The notes beneath the pieces are model-generated. The model was not told where the DNA came from and did not search any database. It worked only from the letters and a program-made list of their open reading frames with translations. Shown piece by piece: positions 54,368 to 63,600 of a DNA stretch of 64,000 nucleotides (its first letter is position 1; every line of letters begins with the position of its first letter). The translations under genes were made by a program, and so were the position numbers. The DNA comes from Niastella sp. (GTDB lineage: Bacteria; Bacteroidota; Bacteroidia; Chitinophagales; Chitinophagaceae), in the NCBI GenBank assembly GCA_016710595.1, contig JADJVM010000005.1, forward strand, positions 62,001-126,000, in the 5' to 3' direction.

Positions 54368-57300
54368 ATGTCCAAAAAAAAGCCAACTAACCCATCATTG
54401 CAATTTACCCGGCAATTCACACAAGAAGGTATATCTCCTTACGATATGTTCCAGTATGATTATCGTACATCTGTAATTAAAAACCCTTCAGGAGAAATTA
54501 TCTTCTTAATGGAGAATGTAGAAGTTCCCAAACAATGGAGCCAGATAGCTACAGACATCATTGCACAAAAATATTTTCGTAAAGCAGGAATTCCGCAACC
54601 TGATGGAAGTACCGGCCGGGAAACCAGTGCAAAACAGGTAGCACACCGTATGGCCCATTGCTGGAGGGTATGGGGTGAACGCAATAATTATTTTGCCACG
54701 GAGCAAGATGCACAAATATTTTACGATGAGTTGGTGTATAGTATCCTTAACCAGGCTTGCGTACCCAATAGCCCACAATGGTTCAATACCGGCCTTTACG
54801 AAGTATACGGCATAAGCGGTAAACCACAAGGGCATTATTTTGTAGATCATAAAGATGGCATGCTTAAGCGCTCTACCTCTGCTTACGAAAGGCCCCAACC
54901 ACATGCTTGTTTTATTTTAAGTGTGGATGATGACCTGGTAAACGATGGTGGAATTATGGACTTATGGGTAAGAGAAGCCCGTATATTTAAATATGGAAGC
55001 GGGGTAGGCACTAATTTCAGTAGCATACGGGGCGAAGGTGAAAAGTTAAGTGGTGGGGGAACCAGTAGCGGGCTGATGAGCTTTTTAAAAATAGGCGACC
55101 GGGCAGCCGGCGCTATTAAAAGTGGGGGAACTACACGCAGGGCAGCCAAAATGGTATGCCTGGACCTGGATCATCCTGAAATTGAAAAATTTGTAAACTG
55201 GAAAGTAGAAGAAGAAAATAAAGTAGCTGCCCTGATAGCGGCAGGTTATCCCAGTGATTATGAAGGTGAAGCTTATCGTACAGTAAGTGGCCAAAACAGT
55301 AACAATTCTGTTCGAATTCCCAATAGTTTTTTTAAAGCATTGGATGAAAATGGCGATTGGGAATTAAAAGCCCGTAGTGATGGGCACACAATGAAATCTG
55401 TAAAGGCACAAGATCTTTGGAAACAAATAAACTATGCTGCATGGCGCTGTGCCGATCCGGGAACACAGTATGATACAACGATCAACGAATGGCATACCTG
55501 CCCCGAAGGAGGCCCCATCCGTGCCAGCAACCCTTGTAGTGAATATATGTTCTTAGATAATACGGCATGTAATTTAGCAAGTGTAAACCTTCGCAAATTT
55601 TTTAATGAAGCAGATAACAGTTTTGATGTAAAAGGTTTTGAATATACCTGCAGGTTATGGACAGTAGTACTGGAAATTTCAGTACTGATGGCACAGTTCC
55701 CATCAAAAGAAGTTGCTCAATTAAGTTATGATTACCGTACGTTAGGTTTAGGTTTTGCAAACCTGGGCAGCATGCTTATGGTAAGCGGTATTGCTTATGA
55801 CAGCGAAGAAGCCCGTGGTATTGCCGGCGCCATAACAGCAATCATGACCGGAACCGCTTATGCTACTTCGGCAGAAATGGCCGGTTTCCTGGGTGCATTT
55901 CCCCGGTATAACCTTAATAAAAAACACATGTTACGAGTTATGCGTAACCACCGGGCTGCAGCCTATGATGCTTCAGGCGCATACGAAAATTTACAAATCT
56001 TACCACAGGGTATTAATGCTAAATACTGCCCCGATTATTTATTAACCGCTGCTACCAAAGCATGGGACAATGCCGTAAAACTGGGTGAAAAATATGGCTA
56101 CCGAAATGCCCAAACAACAGTAATTGCACCTACCGGGACCATTGGTTTGGTGATGGATTGCGATACAACAGGCGTAGAACCGGATTTTGCTTTGGTGAAA
56201 TTTAAAAAATTGAGCGGTGGGGGATATTTTAAAATTATTAATCAAAGTGTACCGCAGGCACTCCGTAATTTAAAATACAGCGAAAAAGAAATTGAAGAAA
56301 TTGTAAACTATGCCAAAGGCCATGCTACTTTACAAGGAGCTCCATTTATAAATGAACAAAGCCTGGCACAAAAAGGTTTAATACAAAGTGAAATTGATAA
56401 GCTTAATGCTGCTATGGCAACTGCATTTGAAATCGGTTTCGCATTTAATGTATTTACTCTAGGCGCCCCCTGTATGGAAAGGCTCGGCTTTAAACCCGAA
56501 CAGTATAATAATTTTAGCTGGAGTATGCTGGAAGCATTGGGCTTTAGTGATGATGAAATAGAAGCTGCCAATATTTATGCATGTGGCACCATGACGGTAG
56601 AAGGTGCGCCTTACCTGAAGGACGAACATTTACCGGTATTTGATTGTGCAAATAAATGCGGTGCTATAGGAGAAAGATACATACATGCTCATGGCCACAT
56701 ACGTATGATGGCTGCTGCACAACCTTTCTTAAGTGGTGCAATCAGTAAAACAATCAATTTGCCAAATGAAGCAACTATGGAGGAAATTGCAGATAGCTAC
56801 CGTCTTAGCTGGGAACTTGGCCTTAAAGCCTGTGCCCTATACAGGGATGGAAGCAAGCTTTCTCAACCACTCAGCAATAAAAGTGATAAGAAAAAGAAAG
56901 TGGCAGATACAGAAACTACAGTAGCTGAAACTGAAGCAGAGAATACAGAAGCACTTATCGTTGATATGGCCAAACTCACTATTGATGACCTGCTTGAAGA
57001 AGTAAATAAAAGAGTACAAAACAGTGCAGATACATCCTTAAAACGCCAGCTTGCTATGATTGTAGAACGTCGTTCATTGCCTGCAAAACGCCGTGGTTTT
57101 ACACAAAAAGCAAAAATAAACGGCCAGGCTTTATTCTTACGCACCGGCGAATACAGTGATGGTACTTTAGGTGAAATATTTATTGATATGGCCAAAGAAG
57201 GTGCAACCATGCGGAGTATGCTCAATTGCTTTGCCATCGCCATTTCTATCGGTTTACAATACGGAGTTCCGCTTGAAGAATATGTAGAAAAGTTTGTATT

Positions 57301-57712
57301 CACCCGTTTTGAACCCGCTGGTATGGTAGATCATCCAAATATTAAGACCACTACATCTATTATTGATTTCATGTTCCGTGCTTTGGCTTATGAATACCTG
57401 GGCCGCACAGACCTGGTGCATGTATTAGACAAACCAGAAATTGCCAATACCGGCAATGAAGATTGGGACATTACGACACCCACTATTGGTGACCGCAAGC
57501 CGGAACTTAGCGATGTGAGAATGATAAATACCCAGGTTACAAAAACAAGTACTGCTGCCACGCACAAAAGCCATGGCTTAGATGCAGTAAGCGCTGCCAA
57601 TAAAAATATGCAGGGCGATGCACCCGCTTGTAATACTTGTGGCCACATTACCGTTCGTAGCGGCACTTGTTATAAATGCCTGAACTGCGGCAACAGCCTC
57701 GGTTGTAGTTAA
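54368..57712 (+). CDS. nrdJ: Adenosylcobalamin-dependent class II ribonucleotide reductase
   Basis: 1,114 residues from ATG 54368 (MSKKKPTNPSLQ); the frame upstream to 54281 would add 29 unlike residues. It reduces ribonucleotides using a radical formed from vitamin B12. Visible: N-PQWFNTGLYEVYG, IFKYGSGVGTNFS, GGTTRRAAKMVCLDLDHPEI, the active-site NPCSEYMF (Cys390, residues 388-394), NLASVNLR, PTGTIGLVMDCDTTGVEPDF and the late TGEYSDGTLGEIFIDM. A charged low-complexity linker (about 838-885) separates the core from a TSCPD-type C-terminal part ending in a Cys-rich zinc ribbon (CNTCG ... CYKCLNCG). No cobalamin riboswitch was seen upstream. A terminator follows. Confidence 0.96.
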   Translation: MSKKKPTNPSLQFTRQFTQEGISPYDMFQYDYRTSVIKNPSGEIIFLMENVEVPKQWSQIATDIIAQKYFRKAGIPQPDGSTGRETSAKQVAHRMAHCWRVWGERNNYFATEQDAQIFYDELVYSILNQACVPNSPQWFNTGLYEVYGISGKPQGHYFVDHKDGMLKRSTSAYERPQPHACFILSVDDDLVNDGGIMDLWVREARIFKYGSGVGTNFSSIRGEGEKLSGGGTSSGLMSFLKIGDRAAGAIKSGGTTRRAAKMVCLDLDHPEIEKFVNWKVEEENKVAALIAAGYPSDYEGEAYRTVSGQNSNNSVRIPNSFFKALDENGDWELKARSDGHTMKSVKAQDLWKQINYAAWRCADPGTQYDTTINEWHTCPEGGPIRASNPCSEYMFLDNTACNLASVNLRKFFNEADNSFDVKGFEYTCRLWTVVLEISVLMAQFPSKEVAQLSYDYRTLGLGFANLGSMLMVSGIAYDSEEARGIAGAITAIMTGTAYATSAEMAGFLGAFPRYNLNKKHMLRVMRNHRAAAYDASGAYENLQILPQGINAKYCPDYLLTAATKAWDNAVKLGEKYGYRNAQTTVIAPTGTIGLVMDCDTTGVEPDFALVKFKKLSGGGYFKIINQSVPQALRNLKYSEKEIEEIVNYAKGHATLQGAPFINEQSLAQKGLIQSEIDKLNAAMATAFEIGFAFNVFTLGAPCMERLGFKPEQYNNFSWSMLEALGFSDDEIEAANIYACGTMTVEGAPYLKDEHLPVFDCANKCGAIGERYIHAHGHIRMMAAAQPFLSGAISKTINLPNEATMEEIADSYRLSWELGLKACALYRDGSKLSQPLSNKSDKKKKVADTETTVAETEAENTEALIVDMAKLTIDDLLEEVNKRVQNSADTSLKRQLAMIVERRSLPAKRRGFTQKAKINGQALFLRTGEYSDGTLGEIFIDMAKEGATMRSMLNCFAIAISIGLQYGVPLEEYVEKFVFTRFEPAGMVDHPNIKTTTSIIDFMFRALAYEYLGRTDLVHVLDKPEIANTGNEDWDITTPTIGDRKPELSDVRMINTQVTKTSTAATHKSHGLDAVSAANKNMQGDAPACNTCGHITVRSGTCYKCLNCGNSLGCS

Positions 57713-57740
57713 GCGTAACTTTTCGTTAGTAAGTATATCA

Positions 57741-57768
57741 AACCACCGCAAAATAGCGGTGGTTTTTT
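57741..57768 (+). terminator. Terminator of nrdJ
   Basis: A perfect 9-bp stem (57741-57749 with 57756-57764), 6-nt loop, then a T-run, 29 nt after the nrdJ stop. Confidence 0.88.
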
Positions 57769-57869
57769 AATAAAAGGATATTTTAATAAACCGTTTGGCA
57801 GTAAAAAAATGTTCATTTTATCTTAATGCCATGGCCTGTTTAAATTATTTTTACTAAAAATTTTTATTT

Positions 57870-57877
57870 TACTTTTG
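57870..57877 (+). promoter_or_regulatory. TAnnTTTG -7 element abutting glyS
   Basis: TACTTTTG ends 5 nt before the ATG at 57883; transcription should begin at or within a few bases of the start codon. The upstream terminator isolates this promoter from nrdJ. Confidence 0.6.
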
Positions 57878-57882
57878 CGCCC

Positions 57883-59340
57883 ATGGCAAACGAAGCAAAA
57901 AATTTCCAGGACCTTATAGCCCATTGTAAAGAATACGGGTTCATATTTCAATCCTCCGAATTGTACGATGGCCTAAGCGCTGTATATGACTACGGCCAAT
58001 TGGGCGCCCAACTCAAAAAAAACTTAAGAGATGCATGGTGGAAGAGTATGACACAGTTACATGAAAATATTGTGGGCATTGATGCTGCAATTTTTATGCA
58101 CCCAACAGTATGGAAAGCCAGTGGCCATGTGGATAGTTTTAGTGACCCAATGATTGATAACAAAGACAGTAAAAAACGTTACCGGGTAGATCATCTCATA
58201 GAAGCTTTTGCTGAATCATTAAACAAAGAGGCTGCCGATGCTTTGATTACTCAAATGGATAACCTCTTAGCAGCAGATGATTTTGCCGGTATAAAAAAAT
58301 TAATAGAAGATAATAAGATAACATGCACTATCAGCAAAACTTGTAACTGGACCGATGTACGCCAGTTTAACCTGATGTTTAAAACAGAGTTTGGTGCAGT
58401 GGCTTCAGAAAATCCTGAAGACAATATGGTGTATTTAAGGCCGGAAACCGCACAAGGTATTTTTGTAAATTTTTTAAATGTGCAAAAAACAGGTCGTATG
58501 AAAATCCCCTTTGGTATTGCCCAAACTGGTAAGGCATTTAGGAATGAAATTGTAGCACGTCAATTTATTTTCCGGATGCGTGAATTTGAACAAATGGAAA
58601 TGCAGTATTTCATCAGGCCTGGTTCACAAAAACAATGGTACGAATTCTGGAAAGCAGAACGTAAAACCTGGTTGGAAAACATGGGTATCCCCACAACAAA
58701 ATTACGCTATCACGATCATGTAAAATTAGCTCACTATGCCGATGCTGCCGTGGATATTGAATATGAATTCCCATTTGGTTGGAAAGAGTTAGAAGGCATT
58801 CATAGCCGTACCGATTTTGATCTAAGCCAACATGCTAAATTCAGTAAAAAGAAAATTCAGTATTTTGATAACGATCTTAATGAAGCTGGAAAACCTTATG
58901 GGAATTATACACCGTTTGTAATAGAAACCTCAATTGGTTTGGATCGCCTATTTTTAACCATCATTAGCCAGGCTTATACTGAAGAAACATGGAATAAAGA
59001 AGACGGCACACCCGACAGCCGGGTAGTAATGCGCATACCACCTAAATTAGCCCCTACCAAACTTGCCATATTACCACTATTAAAAAAAGATGGCCTGCCC
59101 GAAATTGCCCGTGAATTAATGAATGATTGTAAAAATGATTTTATGTGTTTTTACGAAGAAAAAGATGCCATCGGCAAACGCTATCGCCGTATGGATGCCA
59201 TTGGTACGCCATATTGTGTTACAATAGATCATCAAACAAAAGAAGACCAAACAGTAACTATTCGCCACCGGGATACGATGCAGCAAGAAAGAATTTCAAT
59301 AACAGAAGTAAAGAAAAGGGTACAGGAAGGGATTTCGTGA
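57883..59340 (+). CDS. glyS: Glycyl-tRNA synthetase (single-chain, dimeric type)
   Basis: 485 residues, the eukaryote/archaea-like alpha2 type rather than the alpha2beta2 GlyQ/GlyS pair. Class II motifs: GFIFQSSELYDGLSAVYDYG near the start, motif 2 in RNEIVARQFIFRMREFEQMEMQYF (about 222-245), and motif 3 in PFVIETSIGLDRLFL (about 345-359). The C-terminal anticodon-binding domain (about 385-485) holds LAILPLLKKDGLPEIARELM and RRMDAIGTPYC. It charges tRNA-Gly with glycine. Single gene. Confidence 0.97.
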   Translation: MANEAKNFQDLIAHCKEYGFIFQSSELYDGLSAVYDYGQLGAQLKKNLRDAWWKSMTQLHENIVGIDAAIFMHPTVWKASGHVDSFSDPMIDNKDSKKRYRVDHLIEAFAESLNKEAADALITQMDNLLAADDFAGIKKLIEDNKITCTISKTCNWTDVRQFNLMFKTEFGAVASENPEDNMVYLRPETAQGIFVNFLNVQKTGRMKIPFGIAQTGKAFRNEIVARQFIFRMREFEQMEMQYFIRPGSQKQWYEFWKAERKTWLENMGIPTTKLRYHDHVKLAHYADAAVDIEYEFPFGWKELEGIHSRTDFDLSQHAKFSKKKIQYFDNDLNEAGKPYGNYTPFVIETSIGLDRLFLTIISQAYTEETWNKEDGTPDSRVVMRIPPKLAPTKLAILPLLKKDGLPEIARELMNDCKNDFMCFYEEKDAIGKRYRRMDAIGTPYCVTIDHQTKEDQTVTIRHRDTMQQERISITEVKKRVQEGIS

Positions 59341-59370
59341 TACCCGGTTTTAATATTTTAAATTGATACA

Positions 59371-59395
59371 GAGGCTGTTCTTAAAAGACAGTCTT
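59371..59395. terminator. Probable terminator between glyS and the reductase gene
   Basis: A roughly 8-bp stem with G-U pairs (59371-59378 with 59388-59395), loop 9 nt, followed by a T-tract on the plus strand, between convergent genes. Confidence 0.5.
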
Positions 59396-59416
59396 TATTT
59401 TTTTACAACCAGTACG

Positions 59417-60175
59417 TTAACCATATAGTTCCTGGTGAATGGCTTTTTTATCATACCCCAGGGCCAGTATCCGTTGTTTGGCTTCATCTACCATGTTTTT
59501 CCAGCCGCATAAATAAAAATGCGCCGGGTTTAATGTGCCGCCACTTTGTTCTTTTTGTTTGATGCACAAAGCTTCATATTGAGCATGTACATATCCAAAT
59601 TTTACAAATTCATCATGATCTTGTGGGTCCTCCCTTGAATAAACAGAGTAAAAGAAAAAATTTGGATCTTGTTGCATCAATGCCTTTATCTCATCATTGT
59701 ACAATGCATCTCCATATTTCCTGCAACCAAAAACCAGGTAAATATTTTTGTGTGGAATTTTATTATTAATGATATGGTGGATCATACTTCTGAAAGGAGC
59801 GATGCCGGTTCCTGTACAAATTAAAAATACATCATGATCTAAACTTTCAGGCAGTGTAAAAACCCCTACCGGGCCACGGTAATTAATTTCTGTTCCTACG
59901 CCTGACTCATTAAACAAATAAGGGGTTCCCTTACCCGCTTCATTTAATACAATGCAAAGTTCAAATTCATTATTGCCCCCAGGCCAGCTTGCAATGGAAT
60001 AGCTGCGCCATCGCTTATTTGGCTTTTCATCAATGGGTAAATCAAGTGTTACAAATTGCCCCGGTTTAAAATTAAAATCAGTAAGTTCCGGTACTTCCAT
60101 AAAATACCTTCGGGTATTATGGGTTTGTTGTTCTACTCGTTTTATAATTGCTTTACGCCATGGTTCAAGAGCCAT
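59417..60175 (-). CDS. Ferredoxin--NADP reductase-like FAD-binding oxidoreductase
   Basis: 252 residues. FAD-binding RSYSIAS (about 57-63, RxYSxxS), preceded by PGQFVTLDLP. The NAD(P)-binding half has ICTGTGIAPFRSMI (about 118-131), LVFGCRKYGDALY and FYLCGWKNMVDEAKQRIL. It belongs to the FNR superfamily and probably moves electrons between NADPH and a ferredoxin or flavodoxin. Which partner is unknown. A 19-nt palindrome abuts the start codon and may be an operator. The C-terminus (KAIHQELYG) ends in an aromatic-Gly as in some plant-type FNRs. Confidence 0.88.
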   Translation of the reverse strand: MALEPWRKAIIKRVEQQTHNTRRYFMEVPELTDFNFKPGQFVTLDLPIDEKPNKRWRSYSIASWPGGNNEFELCIVLNEAGKGTPYLFNESGVGTEINYRGPVGVFTLPESLDHDVFLICTGTGIAPFRSMIHHIINNKIPHKNIYLVFGCRKYGDALYNDEIKALMQQDPNFFFYSVYSREDPQDHDEFVKFGYVHAQYEALCIKQKEQSGGTLNPAHFYLCGWKNMVDEAKQRILALGYDKKAIHQELYG

Positions 60176-60193
60176 ACAGTAAATTTTACTGTA
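60175..60193. promoter_or_regulatory. Palindromic operator-like site abutting the reductase start codon
   Basis: A perfect 9+1+9 inverted repeat (60175-60183 with 60185-60193, centre 60184). Its outer base is the A of the reductase ATG. As DNA it is a typical dimeric-regulator site. As RNA it could form a 7- to 8-bp stem directly before the start codon. Confidence 0.55.
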
Positions 60194-60396
60194 AGATAAT
60201 TAAAAACTTATTGTAATAATATTAATTTGTAAAATTGCTTTTTGGTATAAAGAAGAAAAAATAATTACCATTAATATCTGTTATAAATAAATCTTTTTGA
60301 GATTAATTACAATTTGTTTACAACTTAGTTAGCACCCATTGTCTGAGCATTGAATAATCTCCATTTAAATATGAAAAACAATCTTAAATGCCAGTT

Positions 60397-60591
60397 TTAA
60401 GGTACATTATCTTTCCTCATTTTCTTAATTTCTCCAATCTCCCTAAGTTTATTTTCAATATTATTAAAGTTTGATTTAGATATATTTTTTATAGTAGGTA
60501 TATCCATTGGCTTTCCTTTAGGTAATGGGGAATTAGAGCAGATCTTTTTATCTATACGCAAGATTCTGCTTTTGCTATTCGCAATTCCTGG
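60397..60591 (-). pseudogene. Possible gene remnant, minus strand
   Basis: A 65-codon open frame between stops. The first ATG is at 60507, giving 36 residues (MDIPTIKNISKSNF then NIENKLREIGEIKKMRKDNV). The upstream part reads ANSKSRILRIDKKIC and SPLPKGKPMDI. It is Lys/Ile/Asn-rich and uses AGA, AGG and ATA more than its neighbours. No homologue is recognised; it may equally be chance coding in AT-rich DNA. Confidence 0.2.
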
Positions 60592-60600
60592 TTACCTTTG
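60571..60600 (+). promoter_or_regulatory. Consensus promoter of mfd
   Basis: TTTG (60571-60574), an 18-nt spacer and TACCTTTG (60593-60600) match the Bacteroidota promoter. The -7 element ends 7 nt before the mfd ATG, so the leader is only a few bases or absent. Confidence 0.75.
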
Positions 60601-60607
60601 CAGCCGC

Positions 60608-63600
60608 ATGAACCTGGATGTGTTGATGAATTTTTACAGGAACGACTCCCGCTGTAATCAAATTGCAGAAGGGCTCCTATTGCCCCAAAACATCCATTAC
60701 CATCTTTCCGGGTTACAAGGCAGTATTTCACAGTTCATAATTGCTTCTATTTTAGAGCATCCGGCTGCAGCCCAGTTTAACCATTTAGTAATTTTAAAAG
60801 ATACAGAAGAAGCTGCTTACTTTCAAAACAGCCTGCAGAACATAACAGATGCGTTGGATATATTTTATTTTCCTTCCTCTTTTAAAAACAAAAAGAATTT
60901 TCATCTCCTCAATAGCAGCCATGTAATGCTGCGTACCGAAGCGCTAACTAAAATAGCGGCAGGTGGCAATAAAAAAATATTAGTAACCTACCCCGAAGCA
61001 TTGCATGAAAAAGTGGTGATCTCAAAAACACTTACAAAAAATATAATTAGTATCAAGCAAGCCGATGTGTTTAACATAAACCAAATTTTGGAAAGCTTTA
61101 TACAACATGGTTTTGTAAGAACTGATTTTGTGTATGAACCCGGGCAGTTTGCAATAAGAGGAGGAATTTTGGACATTTATTCTTTTGGGAATGAAAAACC
61201 TTACCGCATTGAGTTATTTGGGAACGAGGTGGACAGCATCCGGATTTTTGATCCAGAAACACAATTAAGTGAACGGAAATTATTGCAAGTAAACATTATT
61301 CCCAATGTAGAAACCCAATTTGATGCAATAGAGAAAGTAGGAATAACTGAGTTTTTACCCGCTAACACCCTTTTGTGGATGAACGACTGGAAATTTATTA
61401 AAGAAAGAATTGAACAACAGGAAGAAGACCTGGAAATCATATTAAGTTCATCCCTATTGCCAAATGAAGAGACAGAAAATGAAACCGAGGCACTTCATAT
61501 AAAGCAGGAAACATCTATGGCAGATTTTATTCCTGCCACTTCATTAGAATCTTTTTTTATCAAAATGAAAACAGTTGAGTTTGGGAATAAACCTCATTTT
61601 GCTGCAAACAATGATCATTATTTTCATTTTCATACAGAAGCACAGCCTGCATTTAATCGAAATTTTAGTTTACTCATCAGTAACCTGCAGCAATATGAAA
61701 AAGAGAAATACAATATTTTCATTTTTGCCGAAAATCCAAAACAATTAGAAAGGTTACATAGCATATTTACCGATCTGAAAGCTGAAGTACAAGTAACACC
61801 CATACCGGTATCTATCCATCAAGGTTTTATTGATAACGACAATAAGCTTATTTGTTATACAGATCACCAGGTATTTCAACGCTACCATAAATACAAAATA
61901 AAGCAGGCATTTAGTAAAAATAAAGCGCTCACTTTAAAAACACTAAGGGAATTACAACCCGGCGATTATGTAACACATATAGATCATGGTGTGGGAGTTT
62001 ATAGCGGGCTTCAAAAAATTGACGCAAATGGGCGGGTGCAGGAAGCGGTTCGTATTCAATACAAGGATGGTGATTTATTATATGTAAACATTTCGTCGCT
62101 GCATAAAATAAGTAAGTACAGCGGTAAAGAAGGAACTGTTCCCAAAATGAATAAATTGGGCAGTGATGTTTGGGCAAGATTAAAAGAAAAAACAAAAAAA
62201 CAGGTAAAAGAAATTGCCATTGACTTAATCAAGTTGTATGCCCAACGAAAAAGCCAGCATGGTTTTGCTCATAGCCCGGATAACTATATGCAAACAGAAC
62301 TGGAAGCAAGCTTTATTTACGAAGACACGCCAGACCAGGCCCGGGCAAGCGAAGAAGTGAAAAAAGATATGCAAAAAGATTCTCCCATGGACAGGTTGGT
62401 ATGTGGTGATGTGGGTTTTGGCAAAACAGAAATTGCGATTCGTGCCGCCTTTAAAAGTTGCAGTGATGGTAAGCAGGCTGCCATATTGGTTCCTACTACT
62501 ATATTGGCTTATCAGCATTTTAAAACATTTAGTGACCGCTTAAAAGATTTTCCCGTAACGGTAGATTTTATCAATCGTTTTAAATCAACAAAAGAAAAAA
62601 AATTAACGCTTCAAAAATTAGCAGCAGGAAAAATTGATATTATCATTGGCACCCATGCCTTGCTGGGCAAAGAAGTAAAATTCAAGGATCTTGGTATCAT
62701 GATCATTGATGAAGAACAAAAATTTGGTGTAGCCGCAAAAGAAAAATTAAAAGAACTTAGAACAACAGTAGATTCATTAACGCTTACCGCCACCCCTATT
62801 CCCCGCACTTTACAATTCAGCCTGATGGGAGCAAGGGATTTAAGTATTATAAATACAGCCCCACCCAATCGCCAACCCATACAAACTGAATTAATGGTTT
62901 TTAATGAAGATGCCATTAGGGATATTATTTATTATGAAACAGAAAGAGGAGGCCAGGTTTTCTTTATTCATAACCGTGTAAATGGTTTACAGGAAATGAA
63001 AACGCTGGTGCAAGGCCTTTGCCCCGACCTGAGTATTGCCGTTGCACACGGACAATTAGAAGGTGCAAAATTAGAAGATACCATCCTTGATTTTATGGAG
63101 CGCCGTTACGATGTTTTAATCTGTACCAATATTGTAGAAAGTGGGGTAGATATTCCCAATGTAAATACAATCATCATCAACAATGCACATCAATTTGGAT
63201 TAAGTGATTTACACCAGTTGCGGGGCCGGGTGGGCCGCAGCAATAAAAAGGCCTTTTGTTATTTAATGGCGCCGCCATTAAGTACATTGCCCGCAGATAG
63301 CAGGAAACGCTTAACCACACTTGAGCAATACAGCGACCTGGGAAGTGGTTTTCAAATAGCTATGCGGGACCTGGATATACGGGGCGCCGGTAATTTACTG
63401 GGCGGCGAGCAAAGTGGTTTTATTGCTGAAATTGGTTTTGAAATGTATCAAAAAATATTAGATGAAGCAATCCGGGAATTAAAGAGAAAAGATTTTAAAG
63501 AATTATTTTTTGATGAAATACAACAACAGGATGATTTTGTAAAAGAATGTTCAATTGATACTGACCTGCAAATTTTAATACCCGATAATTATGTAGAAAG

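Larger units (their letters stand above)
60176..60607. other. 432-nt AT-rich intergenic region between the reductase gene and mfd
   Basis: The region holds the reductase palindrome at its left end and the mfd promoter at its right end. In the middle and right, a minus-strand open frame (60397-60591) reads like protein, ending at TAA 60399-60397; see the separate entry. No tRNA, riboswitch or mobile-element end was seen. Confidence 0.6.
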
